A stretch of DNA of 64,000 nucleotides from Vibrio sp. 16 (lineage in GTDB: Bacteria > Pseudomonadota > Gammaproteobacteria > Enterobacterales > Vibrionaceae), in assembly GCF_963681195.1 (NCBI RefSeq), contig NZ_OY808997.1:1240001-1304000 (forward strand), read 5' to 3'. Numbering within the stretch: the first letter of the stretch is position 1; every line of letters starts with the position of its first letter. The position numbers and the translations under genes were made by a program. This document shows positions 35,910-45,480 of this stretch, piece after piece. Under the pieces are notes generated by a model, which did not search any database, was not told where the DNA came from, and was given only the letters and a program-made list of their open reading frames with translations.

Positions 35910-36238
35910 ACCGCCTCCTCAAGCGCTAAGCCAACGCCGGGTTTTGCGAGTAAGTAAATTAGCCAAATTGGACCAATGACCGGGACAAGAAATACCCATC
36001 CCCACCAGCCACTATGCTCAATGTCGTGTAAACGACGTACAGCGATAGAAATCATCGGCACAAGACTGACAACGCCATAAATAAGGTCCGCCCCAATTGT
36101 TGCAGCCGTGATCACATCCCATGTAATGCATAGCAGAGTCACCGCTATGTGTACCCCGATAAAAGACCAAAATGCATAACGAGATGCACGGCCATCAAAC
36201 TGAAATGCGTGTTTCCATGCCAGAAAATAATAAGACAT
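35906..36238 (-). CDS. DUF805 inner-membrane protein
   Basis: A 110-residue protein starting YYFLAWKHAFQFDGRASRYAFWSF, the DUF805 signature, followed by three hydrophobic helices and the RRLHDIEHSGWW motif. AAGGAGG lies before the ATG. DUF805 proteins are small inner-membrane proteins of unknown role. Divergent from the membrane AraC-type regulator gene, with direct repeats between them. Confidence 0.88.
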   Translation of the reverse strand: MSYYFLAWKHAFQFDGRASRYAFWSFIGVHIAVTLLCITWDVITAATIGADLIYGVVSLVPMISIAVRRLHDIEHSGWWGWVFLVPVIGPIWLIYLLAKPGVGLALEEAV

Positions 36239-36291
36239 CGTGTCCTCCTTAGTTTGTCAAAGAACACAGTAGGAAAATAACGATGAGCATG

Positions 36292-36326
36292 CGTCCTAAA
36301 ACCCGTTCTAGGACGTTCTAAAACCG
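36292..36326. promoter_or_regulatory. Direct repeats between DUF805 and the membrane AraC-type gene
   Basis: CGTCCTAAAACCCG (36292) and CGTTCTAAAACCG (36314) are imperfect direct repeats 22 bases apart, two helical turns, with a third CGTTCTA between them at 36304. This layout is typical of AraC-family operators. The regulator is probably the adjacent gene, which is inference. Confidence 0.5.
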
Positions 36327-36435
36327 ATTTTCGTCCGTCGCAGACTGTTTATTGGACAAGGGTTTGATTATCCTAAGAGCTTGTCAGTACAAGGTAACTA
36401 CCAAGAAACGTTTCCATAAAATCAAGGAAAGAGAA

Positions 36436-37512
36436 ATGTTAGCCATTCCCGTCCCATTCGTTGTCTCCATGCTGTTTGGACTGTTCGCCATTACCTTATA
36501 TATGCGAGATTCACAGCAAACGAAGGGCGCTTGTGGGTTTTTATTGCTCTGCTGCGTCACGACAATTGTCGTGGGGCTAAGGTGGTCTTTCCCGTTCCCA
36601 GTTTTCCACTATGTACAACCCGTATTGGCATGTTTAATTCCCGTATCTGCGTGGATTACCTTTGCTCATATTGGGGAAAAGAGCCGAGTCCACACTCACT
36701 TGTTCAGTCCGCTTGTCGTCATCGTTAGCTTACTGATCCAAGATTGGCTGATGGTTTCCGTCGACTTAATCTTAACGCTCATCTACCTTGGTTACGGTTT
36801 CGCTCTGTTGCGACAATCGCAGCTTCGTAATGCGATGCTCAATGTCTCTTTAGGTCACTGGGAATCAGTCCAAAAATCCCAACGAATCGCTGCAACCGCT
36901 CTGCTCTTATCGGCAGTCATCGACATTGGCATATCGGTTGATTTCGCCCTCAATCAAGGCTCCTACGCCATCTACATTTTAACCACCGCTCACTTACTGC
37001 TTTTACCGATCCTGTCACTGGCGGTCGTCACCGCCGCTATCCACACGCCGATACAAGAGGAGGTGTCAGACACGTCGCTGTCAAAGGAACCTTGTACCAC
37101 TAGCAGAATGCAGCCATCAGCTGGAGTAGAAACACCCCTACTCGAGTCAACTGCAAAAGAGATCATCCAAGCACTCGACGACAACATGCGTCGTAAATCA
37201 AGCTACCTTGATCCTGAACTGACGCTTTCCAAGTTGTCGAGAAAGCTTGGTTACCCAGCAAAACAGATCTCCATCGCCGTTAACCAAGTCCATCAACGCA
37301 ATATATCCAAACTCATTAACGAATATCGGATCCAACACGCCCAGAAAGCACTGGTAGAAACCAAAGACAGCATCACCCAGATATCACTCAGCAGTGGCTT
37401 TCAGACTAAATCAAATTTCAACCGAGAGTTTTCGCGCGTCAGCGGCATGTCACCGAGTCAATATCGCAAAGAACATCGCGCGGTAAAAACGGATGCAACA
37501 AATAACGGTTAA
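36436..37512 (+). CDS. Membrane-embedded AraC-type regulator
   Basis: A 358-residue protein with about seven hydrophobic helices in residues 1-225, a linker, and a C-terminal AraC HTH domain (about 250-345: LTLSKLSRKLGYPAKQISIAV and ITQISLSSGFQTKSNFNREF). Such one-component regulators sense a signal in the membrane and bind DNA directly. The ATG at 36436 has AAGGA seven bases upstream and starts the first helix; the longer frame from 36352 adds a charged non-membrane stretch. Divergent from DUF805. Confidence 0.8.
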   Translation: MLAIPVPFVVSMLFGLFAITLYMRDSQQTKGACGFLLLCCVTTIVVGLRWSFPFPVFHYVQPVLACLIPVSAWITFAHIGEKSRVHTHLFSPLVVIVSLLIQDWLMVSVDLILTLIYLGYGFALLRQSQLRNAMLNVSLGHWESVQKSQRIAATALLLSAVIDIGISVDFALNQGSYAIYILTTAHLLLLPILSLAVVTAAIHTPIQEEVSDTSLSKEPCTTSRMQPSAGVETPLLESTAKEIIQALDDNMRRKSSYLDPELTLSKLSRKLGYPAKQISIAVNQVHQRNISKLINEYRIQHAQKALVETKDSITQISLSSGFQTKSNFNREFSRVSGMSPSQYRKEHRAVKTDATNNG

Positions 37513-37555
37513 CAGAACGTTTTTATTTAGTTTTAAATCAGTTAAGCTAGCGGCG

Positions 37556-37933
37556 ATGTATTTTGAGGATGGGTTATTGCCAGTTCAACGCCAGTTTTGT
37601 ATTACCTTTTTAGCTGTATTTGCGCTGTTTTTTACCTGCGTAGCGGTGAGTGTGCAAGCTGAGGAACATCATTGGCCGCTTAACCCTCATGCTGGTAACC
37701 TGCTAAGTGTGATTGCGCCAATACATAACTTGGAGTGTACTCAGCACGAACCTACTAGCACCAGCAACCATCAATGCTGCGCGTCTATTTGCTTGCTTAA
37801 AATGCCTTGCGCCCACTGCATTAGTACCCATTCTTTACCGCTTTCATCACTCGCCCTTATTGGCCAAGATGATAATCAAAAAGCGATAACACGAATTCAA
37901 ACACTGTTTCGCCCTCCTATTATTACGTCCTAA
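37556..37933 (+). CDS. Cys/His-rich exported or membrane protein of unknown function
   Basis: A 125-residue product. One hydrophobic segment (FCITFLAVFALFFTCVAVSV, about 13-32) is likely an uncleaved or cleaved signal. The rest contains Cys and His in a run (LECTQHE, NHQCCASIC, MPCAHC), which suggests metal binding or disulfides. It follows the membrane AraC-type gene by 43 bases and precedes dsbA by 66. Ribosome site is weak, so an upstream start at 37493 is not excluded. No family recognised. Confidence 0.55.
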   Translation: MYFEDGLLPVQRQFCITFLAVFALFFTCVAVSVQAEEHHWPLNPHAGNLLSVIAPIHNLECTQHEPTSTSNHQCCASICLLKMPCAHCISTHSLPLSSLALIGQDDNQKAITRIQTLFRPPIITS

Positions 37934-37999
37934 ATTTCGCAAACACCCTGCGGCCTGATGCTGCAGTACTATTTGATTCACTTAATTTAGGATTATGCA

Positions 38000-38599
38000 A
38001 TGAAGACGTTATTTGCACTATTTTCTACGCTATTGCTCGCGCTAAATGTACACGCGGCACAATTTGAAGAAGGGACACACTACACGGTTTTATCCGGAGA
38101 GAAGGCTTCCAAGCCGAAAGTCACTGAGTATTTTTCGTTCTACTGCCCCCACTGTTACAAGTTTGAACCTGTGATTGACAACCTAAAAGCCTCACTGCCA
38201 GATGGTACCACATTTGAAAAAGTGCACGTCGCTTTTATGGGAGGCAACATGGCAGTTCCAATGGCAAAGTCATACGCGACCATGGTGGCATTGAATGCAG
38301 AGAAGACGATGGTGCCAGCGATGTTTAAGCAAATTCATGACCTGCGCAGCGCACCAAAAGATGAAGCGCAGTTGCGCCAAGTCTTTATCGACAACGGTAT
38401 CGATGGCGCAAAGTTTGACTCTGCGTACAACAGCTTTGTCGTAAGCTCTATGCAGCGAAGCTTCGATAAGCAATTTAAGCAGAGCACCTTAACCGGCGTT
38501 CCTGGCGTTGTGGTAAACGACAAATACATCGTCAAAGCGGACCAAATCCGTTCTTTTGAAGAGTACAACCAACTGGTTAACTACTTACTGACCCTGTAG
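38000..38599 (+). CDS. dsbA: Periplasmic thiol:disulfide interchange protein DsbA
   Basis: A 199-residue periplasmic oxidant. Signal peptide [19 protein letters not shown], then the DsbA start [11 protein letters not shown], active site CPHC at 49-52 ([11 protein letters not shown]) and cis-Pro in TGVPGVVV. DsbA introduces disulfides into exported proteins and is reoxidised by DsbB. It is followed by a strong terminator. Whether this is the main DsbA of the cell or a paralogue cannot be told from the window. Confidence 0.93.
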   Translation: MKTLFALFSTLLLALNVHAAQFEEGTHYTVLSGEKASKPKVTEYFSFYCPHCYKFEPVIDNLKASLPDGTTFEKVHVAFMGGNMAVPMAKSYATMVALNAEKTMVPAMFKQIHDLRSAPKDEAQLRQVFIDNGIDGAKFDSAYNSFVVSSMQRSFDKQFKQSTLTGVPGVVVNDKYIVKADQIRSFEEYNQLVNYLLTL

Positions 38600-38616
38600 C
38601 AACCAAACCAATCAAC

Positions 38617-38643
38617 AAGGCCAGCATCACGCTGGCCTTTTTT
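38617..38643. terminator. Terminator of dsbA
   Basis: AAGGCCAGC pairs with GCTGGCCTT around a short loop and is followed by T. It ends four bases before the stop of the convergent small lipoprotein gene. Confidence 0.9.
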
Positions 38644-38646
38644 AAT

Positions 38647-38817
38647 CTAGCAATTGCCCTTTTTCGCTTGCCCAGGAGGACAGAAACGATCACCACTTGT
38701 CGAAGACTCTTTATTTTTCAGTTTGACTTCCACATCTCTGTACTCGCCTTCCACGCTAGTGATCTGGCAGCCAGCAAGCATTGCAGCAAAGCACAACGCA
38801 ATACAGGTTTTCTTCAT
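38647..38817 (-). CDS. Very small lipoprotein
   Basis: A 56-residue frame reading MKKTCIALCFAAMLAGCQ and ending in KKGNC. The N-terminus is a lipoprotein signal peptide with lipobox LAGC, which puts the lipidated Cys at residue 17 and leaves a 40-residue mature peptide with two more Cys. A plausible AAGGAG-type site (gtaaggagt on the minus strand side) precedes it: the + strand reads TTTTTACTCCTTAC just upstream. Convergent to dsbA. Function unknown. Confidence 0.75.
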   Translation of the reverse strand: MKKTCIALCFAAMLAGCQITSVEGEYRDVEVKLKNKESSTSGDRFCPPGQAKKGNC

Positions 38818-38946
38818 CTTTTTACTCCTTACGTTTAGGTCACTGACTTTATGTTTGCCACGCCTTAGAATGTCATTGAGTCGTTAATTCGTGTCTTGAC
38901 TCGGTTAAGACGGGAAGAAAGATAAACATTACAAGGAGTCATCACA

Positions 38947-39648
38947 TTGGCTTTAGAGAAATTTGCCGACATCTATCAACGCGCCGCCAAGCGAAAAGGC
39001 GGCGTCAAACAGCTTGAATCCATACTTGCGACGCCATTAAGCAAGGAAGCAATTGCGTCAATCCCTAATGACCGCTGGCTGTCTGCGTTTAGTATGAAGG
39101 TCTTTCAAAGTGGCATATCGTGGAAAGTGGTACGTAACAAATGGCCTCAGTTTGAAGAGGTGTTTTTTGGTTTCAAAATAGAACCCTTGCTGATGATGTC
39201 AGACGAACAGTGGGACGACAAAGCAGCCGATACCCGAATTATCCGCCACCATACCAAAGTCAAATCGATACGCGCCAACGCGCAAATGATCTATGAAGCT
39301 TCACTGAAGCATGGCAGCTTTGGTCAGATGGTCGCCAACTGGCCAGATGATGACATCACGGGTCTATGGTCCTACTTGAAAAAACAGGGACAACGACTAG
39401 GCGGAAACACAGGGCCTTACAGTCTTAGGCAACTGGGCGTGGACACATTTATCTTGTCTAAGGATGTTGAGGCATACCTACGCAGTAACAAAGTGATTGA
39501 AGGCGGCAGAGACACCAAACGCTCACTGGATTCTGTTAATCAAGCCTTTGCTCACTGGCAGAAAGAGAGTGGCCGCAGTCTGACTCATATTAGCCAAGTG
39601 ATCGCCTTTAGCGGTGGAGACAATCGCGTCCAGAGTCCGATTGAATAG
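38947..39648 (+). CDS. DNA-3-methyladenine glycosylase I-like protein
   Basis: A 233-residue protein of the Tag superfamily (helix-hairpin-helix glycosylase fold). Family-like stretches are WLSAFSMKVFQSGISWKVV (about 34-52), FFGFKIEPLL and the MIYEASLKHGSFG region. The TTG start at 38947 has AAGGAG eight bases upstream. Tag removes 3-methyladenine from alkylated DNA, but it lacks the usual Cys/His zinc cluster of classical Tag, so substrate is uncertain. Confidence 0.75.
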   Translation: MALEKFADIYQRAAKRKGGVKQLESILATPLSKEAIASIPNDRWLSAFSMKVFQSGISWKVVRNKWPQFEEVFFGFKIEPLLMMSDEQWDDKAADTRIIRHHTKVKSIRANAQMIYEASLKHGSFGQMVANWPDDDITGLWSYLKKQGQRLGGNTGPYSLRQLGVDTFILSKDVEAYLRSNKVIEGGRDTKRSLDSVNQAFAHWQKESGRSLTHISQVIAFSGGDNRVQSPIE

Positions 39649-39904
39649 CCCAACTCCCGGTCATTCAGCTTACTTCAAATTACAACCAACAATTTCTTCA
39701 ATTGAGCATAGCTGTAAGCTGAACCGTTACCCACATATTGAGTGATTGATTCGCGCTTTTATGAATTTGAATTCCTATAAAAATAAGCTTTGAACGTTAA
39801 AGTATTCACAGTAATTATGAATTCATATCACCTATACTAAAAAGCAAAGCGACTCAAATCATCGCTGAGTGAATACCGTCACTATCAGGCAAAGGATAAG
39901 CGTC

Positions 39905-41791
39905 ATGGCAGACATAGATACCTCTCAATTAGTCGTTCCGGATTCTGTACTTAATAGCTGGCAAGAAATTGTTGATTTGGTTGCCAAGATGACGCAATGC
40001 CCTGCCGCGCTAGTCATGCGTATTCACAAAAATGACATTGAGGTATTTTCTAGCAGTCGAAGCGAAAACAACCCTTACGCACCCAATGCCAAAGACTCAC
40101 TTGGCCATGGTCTATATTGTGAAACCGTGATTAGCGAGCGGCGTATGCTGAACGTCCCCAATGCGCTCAACGACCCAGAATGGGATAGTAATCCAGACAT
40201 CAAGCTGGGTATGATTTGTTACTGCGGACTGCCTGTGTTTTGGCCTGATGACACCCCTTTTGGCACCATCTGCATGCTCGACAGCCAAGAGCGCTACTTT
40301 GATGAAGATGCGATGTCGCTGCTTGGTCGCTTTCAAACAGCCATCGAAGGCCAGCTAGAAACCCTTTACCGTAAAGAAGAGCTTGCCCTACTCAATCAGG
40401 AGTTAGAAAACAAAGTCGCAGAAAGAACCAAGACACTTGCCGATCTCAGCAGCCGCTTACTCAAAGAAATTGAGCAGCGCACCGCGGCGGAAAGCCACTT
40501 GGATTTTCATCTTCACTACGACCCGCTCACTAAACTCCCCAATCGAATCACACTGGCTGACGATCTCGCCAAACAGATGGCCTCTCTAGAAGACGATGAA
40601 CAAATTACCCTGATTTATTTCAGTTTGAGAAACTTTAAGTTTGTAAACGCAAGCTATGGCTACATGTTCGGTGATCAGATTTTGTCGTCACTGAGCCAGC
40701 GGATCTGCCACAAGCTGCCCAAAAAGTGGAAACTGGCCAGAATTGTTGGCTCAGATTTTGTTCTCGCCGCCCAGCACCTGCGCACGCCAGAGCTGCAAGA
40801 AAAAGCCATAGAACGAATTACCAATGCGTGCACTCAGCCTTTTAATGTCAACGGTATGAGTATCAATTTGCAATGTAACTTGGGTATTGCCGTCTTCCCA
40901 ATGGATGCAACAGACTCATTTAGCCTTATTCAGCGAGCCTGCTCAGCAATGAGTGAAGGTAAAAAAGAAGGTTTGCAGGTCGCTTACTTTAATGCGGCAG
41001 CACAAAAAGCCGCCGAAGAGCGCTTACGACTTGAATCACACCTTTCTAAGGCGCTGGAGAACAACGAACTCGAGGTTCATTTCCAGCCTATCATTTGCCT
41101 CAAACAAGGGGGGAAGATCATTGGTGCTGAAGCGCTATTACGATGGAACAATCCAATACTGGGGCAAGTGTCGCCAGACCGTTTTATCCCTCTCGCGGAA
41201 AGCAACGGCCAAATAATAGAAATCGGCTACTTTGTTTTGCATCAAGCACTGAAGCAAGCTGCAGAGTGGCATCGCGCATCCCCGCACTCGTTTAAAATGG
41301 CGATCAACATCTCACCAATCCAATTCCAAGAGCAGCACTTCGTCCAACACTTACAAGACATCATTGATCTTTACCAACTGCCCGCGAAGTGCATTGAACT
41401 GGAACTAACAGAAGGTATTCTGTTGCAAGATGAGGAGTATGCGCAAAATATCCTTGCTCAGTTGCGTCAATTTGGCGTCAGCATTTCTCTTGATGACTTT
41501 GGTACTGGGTACTCTTCACTCAGTTATCTGCAAAAATACGCGTTTGATACGTTAAAAATTGATCGCAGCTTTATTAATCAGTTAGAGCACAATCAACACA
41601 ACCGTGAGCTGACAAGAGCCATTATCGCAATGGCACACAAACTCAATATGATGGTGATAGCCGAAGGAGTTGAAGAGCTCTATCAGGAAGACTTTATTCG
41701 AACCGAAGAGTGCAACTACGCTCAAGGATTTTTGTATGGTAAAGCGGTTCCTGCTGATGAGTTCACGCAACAAATGACAAATGGGCTTTAG
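39905..41791 (+). CDS. GAF-GGDEF(degenerate)-EAL c-di-GMP phosphodiesterase
   Basis: A 628-residue cytoplasmic protein. GAF sensor (about 15-155), coiled linker (about 165-205), GGDEF-like domain (about 210-380) whose signature is VGSDF and so inactive, and an EAL domain with EALLRW at 409 and DDFGTGYSSLSYL near 540. Catalytic EAL residues (Glu, Asn in INISPIQF, Asp-Asp, Lys of LKIDR) are present, so hydrolysis of c-di-GMP is expected. ATG 39905 with AAAGGA is preferred over GTG 39869. Confidence 0.88.
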   Translation: MADIDTSQLVVPDSVLNSWQEIVDLVAKMTQCPAALVMRIHKNDIEVFSSSRSENNPYAPNAKDSLGHGLYCETVISERRMLNVPNALNDPEWDSNPDIKLGMICYCGLPVFWPDDTPFGTICMLDSQERYFDEDAMSLLGRFQTAIEGQLETLYRKEELALLNQELENKVAERTKTLADLSSRLLKEIEQRTAAESHLDFHLHYDPLTKLPNRITLADDLAKQMASLEDDEQITLIYFSLRNFKFVNASYGYMFGDQILSSLSQRICHKLPKKWKLARIVGSDFVLAAQHLRTPELQEKAIERITNACTQPFNVNGMSINLQCNLGIAVFPMDATDSFSLIQRACSAMSEGKKEGLQVAYFNAAAQKAAEERLRLESHLSKALENNELEVHFQPIICLKQGGKIIGAEALLRWNNPILGQVSPDRFIPLAESNGQIIEIGYFVLHQALKQAAEWHRASPHSFKMAINISPIQFQEQHFVQHLQDIIDLYQLPAKCIELELTEGILLQDEEYAQNILAQLRQFGVSISLDDFGTGYSSLSYLQKYAFDTLKIDRSFINQLEHNQHNRELTRAIIAMAHKLNMMVIAEGVEELYQEDFIRTEECNYAQGFLYGKAVPADEFTQQMTNGL

Positions 41792-41832
41792 TTTAATCAA
41801 GCGCATTGGCACTCGCCAACAATAGACACTTA

Positions 41833-41856
41833 TCACCCCATCGGCTTGGTGGGGTA
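41833..41856. terminator. Possible terminator between the EAL gene and ohrR
   Basis: ACCCCA and TGGGGT pair across nine bases between convergent genes. Only six base pairs and no T run. Confidence 0.3.
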
Positions 41857-41857
41857 A

Positions 41858-42316
41858 TTAACCTAGCTTGCTCAGTACTTTTTCACACAGCGTCTTCAAC
41901 GAGATAAGTTCTTCAAGCTCTAAGTTAATTTTGCACTTCATCGCATTCGGAACGGCTTTTGCGGTTTGTTTGAGCGCTTGCCCAGATGAGGTGAGGTTTA
42001 GCACTCTTACCCTTTCGTCCGTCTCGCTTCGCTCTCTTAGCACGTAGCCTTTGCTTTCCAAACGCTTTAACAAGGGAGTCAATGTTCCAGAGTCAAGGTG
42101 CAAGCGCGAGCCAACATCTTTAACACTTGCGCCATCTTGCTCCCACAGCACCATCATCACCAAGTACTGCGAGTAAGTCAGATCCAATTCATCAAGCAGA
42201 GGACGATAAGCTCGAATCACCGCATTTGCCGCACTGTAAAGTGGAAAGCAGATCTGGTTATCAAGCAGCAGTTTCTCATCATCACTCAAACTTGGTTGCG
42301 TTTGGCATTCACTCAT
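41858..42316 (-). CDS. ohrR: MarR-family organic peroxide sensor
   Basis: A 152-residue winged-helix repressor. Cys 23 in NQICFPLYSA is the peroxide-sensing residue of OhrR, and the HTH segment SVKDVGSRLHLDSGTLTPLLKRL is typical of MarR proteins. It is divergent from ohr, as in many bacteria, with TTGCRMACAA repeats between them. ATG 42316 starts MSECQ; the frame upstream to 42346 overlaps the operator. Oxidation of Cys 23 by organic hydroperoxides is expected to release DNA. Confidence 0.92.
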   Translation of the reverse strand: MSECQTQPSLSDDEKLLLDNQICFPLYSAANAVIRAYRPLLDELDLTYSQYLVMMVLWEQDGASVKDVGSRLHLDSGTLTPLLKRLESKGYVLRERSETDERVRVLNLTSSGQALKQTAKAVPNAMKCKINLELEELISLKTLCEKVLSKLG

Positions 42317-42336
42317 AATGTCACCTAAAAAATAAA

Positions 42337-42405
42337 TTGCGCACAATATAGTTGCATTCTACATGGATTTCGATATAAGATTGCAAACAATTAAATTGCA
42401 CACAA
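42337..42405. promoter_or_regulatory. Three TTGCRMACAA repeats: candidate OhrR operators
   Basis: TTGCGCACAA (42337), TTGCAAACAA (42381) and TTGCACACAA (42396) lie in the ohrR-ohr gap. The last two are 15 bases apart and sit at the likely ohr transcription start; the first overlaps the region just before ohrR. Assignment to OhrR is by position. Confidence 0.65.
42352..42379 (+). promoter_or_regulatory. Candidate ohr promoter
   Basis: TTGCAT (42352-42357) and TATAAG (42374-42379) with a 16-base spacer, immediately upstream of two operator repeats. Confidence 0.5.
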
Positions 42406-42429
42406 CTTAAATCAATAAGGAAACTCTCC

Positions 42430-42852
42430 ATGACTACCCTATACAAGACTCAAGCAACAGCACTCGCAGGTCGTAATGGCCAAGTAAAAACAGATGATGG
42501 ACTTCTCGACTTAGAACTTTCTTACCCTAAAGAGATGGGGGGCAGTGGCGCGGCGACCAACCCAGAACAGCTATTTGCTGCAGGCTACTCTGCGTGTTTC
42601 TCTAACGCCATTCTACATGTCGCTCGTGAAGCGAAAGTTGCGCTAAAAAACGCGCCAGTTACCGCTGAAGTAGGCATTGGTCCTAATGAAACAGGGGGCT
42701 TTGCTTTAACGGTGAGTTTAGCGGCAGAGCTGGATTTACCTCAAGAGCAAGCACTTGAACTGACAAAAGTCGCCCACCAAGTTTGCCCTTACTCAAACGC
42801 GGTTCGTGGCAACATTGACGTTAAAGTCACGGTGAACGGCCAAGCAATTTAA
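42430..42852 (+). CDS. ohr: Organic hydroperoxide resistance protein
   Basis: A 140-residue OsmC/Ohr-fold peroxidase. The two redox Cys are at 56 (GYSACFSNA) and 119 (VAHQVCPYSNAV). It reduces organic hydroperoxides using lipoyl-type thiols. GGAAA precedes ATG 42430. Monocistronic, divergent from ohrR, closed by a bidirectional terminator. Confidence 0.95.
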   Translation: MTTLYKTQATALAGRNGQVKTDDGLLDLELSYPKEMGGSGAATNPEQLFAAGYSACFSNAILHVAREAKVALKNAPVTAEVGIGPNETGGFALTVSLAAELDLPQEQALELTKVAHQVCPYSNAVRGNIDVKVTVNGQAI

Positions 42853-42881
42853 TCAGCCGACAAATTCATCCACTGCCATAG

Positions 42882-42914
42882 AAAACAAGCCGATCATGTG
42901 ATCGGCTTGTTTCG
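42882..42914. terminator. Bidirectional terminator between ohr and metE
   Basis: AAACAAGCCGATCA and TGATCGGCTTGTTT form a perfect 14-bp stem with TG between. It lies between convergent genes and can serve both. Confidence 0.9.
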
Positions 42915-42929
42915 TTTCTCTTTCGCGCT

Positions 42930-45212
42930 TTATGCGTATTCTTTACGCAGTTTCTTCGCAGCTGACACCATGTTGGCTAACGAGGCTTCCGTCTCTTCCC
43001 AGTTTCGGGTTTTCAGACCACAATCTGGATTCACCCAAAGCCTCTGTGCAGGAATCTTCTCCGCCGCTGTCGTCAACAATCCTTCTATCCACTCTTGCGT
43101 GGGTACATTTGGCGAATGGATATCATAAACGCCAGGGCCGATTTCATTTGGGTAGTTGAACTCTTCAAATGCTTTCAGCAGCTCCATGTTTGAGCGAGAG
43201 GTTTCAATGGTAATCACATCTGCATCTAACGCGGCCACTGAATCAATGATTTCATTGAACTCCGAGTAACACATGTGCGTATGGATTTGTGTTTCCGGCT
43301 TAGCGCTCGATGCAGAGATCTTAAATGCGTCTACCGCCCACTCCAAATACGCTTTGTGATCGCGCTTTTTCAGCGGCAAACCTTCACGAATCGCAGGCTC
43401 ATCGATCTGAATGATGTTAATGCCCGCATCTTGCAAATCAGAGACTTCATCACGCAGCGCCAACGCAAGTTGCTCGGCGATCTGTTTGCGAGAAATGTCT
43501 TCTCTTGGGAAAGTCCAACATAAGATGGTCACCGGGCCAGTCAACATGCCTTTCATCTGCTTGGAGGTAAGGGATTGTGCGTAGGTCGACCACTCTACGG
43601 TAATCGGTTTTTCACGTTCAATGTCCGCCACCACGATAGCCGGTTTCACGCAGCGAGAACCATAGCTTTGAACCCAACCGAACTTAGTGGTTTGGAAGCC
43701 AGCCAAATTCTCGGCAAAGTATTCAACCATATCGTTACGCTCTGCTTCACCATGCACAAGGACATCGAGGTCAAGGGCCTCTTGGCGTTTAACGGCGTCT
43801 TCGATGTGCCCTTTTAGTGCCACTTCGTACTCTTGCTGCGACAATTGCCCCGAGCGAAACGCACTGCGTTGGACTCGAATTTCACTGGTCTGCGGGAATG
43901 ACCCAATGGTCGTCGTTGGGAACAAAGGCAGCCCTAAAACTTCACTCTGATGCGCTGCTCGTTCTGGGTAAGGGGCCGTTCGCTCAGTCAGTTGTTTAGT
44001 AATTCCGTTTAGGCGAGCCTGTACCTGAGGTTTGTTTACGTGAGTCGCGGTTTTACGCGCTTGAATTGGGGCGCTATAAGTATCGCAAGCCAGAATCGCC
44101 TCTTGATCGCCATCAAGCGCTTTGCCAAGTAGCGCAACTTCCGTCACTTTTTGCTTAGCAAAGGCAAACCAACTGCGCACTTCCTCAGAAAGCTCTGTTT
44201 CAAGCGATAGATCAACAGGGCTATGCAGCAAAGAACAAGAACTTGCCACCCACAGTTTATCACCCAGTTTGTCTTTAACCGGTTGTAGCAATGCAAGCTG
44301 AGCGCTTAAGTCTGCGCGCCACACGTTACGCCCATTGATCACACCCGCAGACAACACCCAATCTTTAGGTAATTTATTTGCCACCAGCTGCAACTGTTCT
44401 GGGGATGCCGACAGGTCGATGTGTAAGCCGTCAACGTTGAGCTCAACAATTTTGTCTAACGTATCGAGAACAGAATCGAAATAGGTTGTCAGTAGCACTT
44501 TTACGTCTGTTCGAATCACTTGATACGCCAACTTAAACGCGTCGAGCCATGGTTTTTCAAGCTCAAGAGATAAAATAGGCTCATCAATTTGGACCCACTC
44601 TACGCCTAAGTTGGCCAACTTTGACAAGATCGCTTGGTAAGCGGTTAACAGACGCGGCAACAAGCTCAAGCGATCAAAGCCCTCTTCCACCTCTTTACCC
44701 AAATAAAGGTAACTCAGCGGCCCTAGTAGGACAGGTTTAACTTTATGACCATCTTGAATCGCCTCATTCACCTCTTCAAACAGCTGAGGCCAGCTCACCT
44801 CGAAGGTATCTTCTTGGCTGAACTCAGGCACAATGTAGTGGTAGTTGGTATTGAACCACTTGGTCATATCAGACGCCGCACTGCCGCTACAACCGCAGCT
44901 TGCCTGAGATTGTCCGCGACCAACCTTAAACAAGGTATCTAAATCAGGAAAACCAGAACGGTGGCGTTTAGGCACGTGACCTAACAATAACGTGGTAGTG
45001 AGAACATGGTCATACCAAGCGAAATCGCCTGCTGTCACGTAGTCTAAGCCAGCTTGTTGCTGAGTTTGCCAGTTGCTGACGCGCAGGTCTGAACCGACCG
45101 ATTTCAATTGAGCTTGGTCAATCTCACCTCGCCAATATTTCTCTAGGGCAAATTTTAGCTCTCGCTTTTCGCCAATACGGGGATAGCCAAGGATGTGAGT
45201 CGTTGTTGTCAT
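42930..45212 (-). CDS. metE: Cobalamin-independent methionine synthase
   Basis: A 760-residue enzyme that transfers a methyl group from methyltetrahydrofolate (polyglutamate) to homocysteine. The N-terminus [13 protein letters not shown], the middle [10 protein letters not shown], and the zinc ligands in [10 protein letters not shown] and NPDCGLKTR identify it. ATG 45212 has AGGACG upstream; the ORF further upstream is not family-like. Divergent from metR, with met boxes between them, so it is expected to be repressed by MetJ and activated by MetR with homocysteine. Confidence 0.97.
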   Translation of the reverse strand: MTTTTHILGYPRIGEKRELKFALEKYWRGEIDQAQLKSVGSDLRVSNWQTQQQAGLDYVTAGDFAWYDHVLTTTLLLGHVPKRHRSGFPDLDTLFKVGRGQSQASCGCSGSAASDMTKWFNTNYHYIVPEFSQEDTFEVSWPQLFEEVNEAIQDGHKVKPVLLGPLSYLYLGKEVEEGFDRLSLLPRLLTAYQAILSKLANLGVEWVQIDEPILSLELEKPWLDAFKLAYQVIRTDVKVLLTTYFDSVLDTLDKIVELNVDGLHIDLSASPEQLQLVANKLPKDWVLSAGVINGRNVWRADLSAQLALLQPVKDKLGDKLWVASSCSLLHSPVDLSLETELSEEVRSWFAFAKQKVTEVALLGKALDGDQEAILACDTYSAPIQARKTATHVNKPQVQARLNGITKQLTERTAPYPERAAHQSEVLGLPLFPTTTIGSFPQTSEIRVQRSAFRSGQLSQQEYEVALKGHIEDAVKRQEALDLDVLVHGEAERNDMVEYFAENLAGFQTTKFGWVQSYGSRCVKPAIVVADIEREKPITVEWSTYAQSLTSKQMKGMLTGPVTILCWTFPREDISRKQIAEQLALALRDEVSDLQDAGINIIQIDEPAIREGLPLKKRDHKAYLEWAVDAFKISASSAKPETQIHTHMCYSEFNEIIDSVAALDADVITIETSRSNMELLKAFEEFNYPNEIGPGVYDIHSPNVPTQEWIEGLLTTAAEKIPAQRLWVNPDCGLKTRNWEETEASLANMVSAAKKLRKEYA

Positions 45213-45268
45213 AATCGTCGTCCTGTCATTCTTTTCATTCACAATGTTTATATTTTTCAGCACACCAA

Positions 45269-45284
45269 AGGCGTCTGGATGGCT
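45269..45284. promoter_or_regulatory. Candidate MetJ boxes near metE
   Basis: On the minus strand AGCCATCC-AGACGCCT, two adjacent octamers, the second matching seven of eight positions of AGACGTCT. Located 57-72 bases upstream of metE. Confidence 0.45.
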
Positions 45285-45398
45285 AAAATATTGCGCTAAA
45301 CCCTAGACGAAGCAATCTCCAAATATTCAACTTGTTTATTAGTTTTGTTCATGATGGCTCGACAACATTGAAGCGAAATGAATAAAACCAAACATTTT

Positions 45399-45414
45399 AG
45401 ACGTCTAGATGTTT
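45399..45414. promoter_or_regulatory. MetJ (met box) operator between metE and metR
   Basis: A perfect AGACGTCT octamer is followed directly by AGATGTTT, the tandem arrangement that MetJ dimers recognise. It lies 67-82 bases upstream of metR and may control either or both genes. Confidence 0.75.
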
Positions 45415-45480
45415 ACACTTCTTTCTAAACGACGTATGTTAAAAACACTCATGCGGAATAACTCAGTTTGAAAGGAACTC

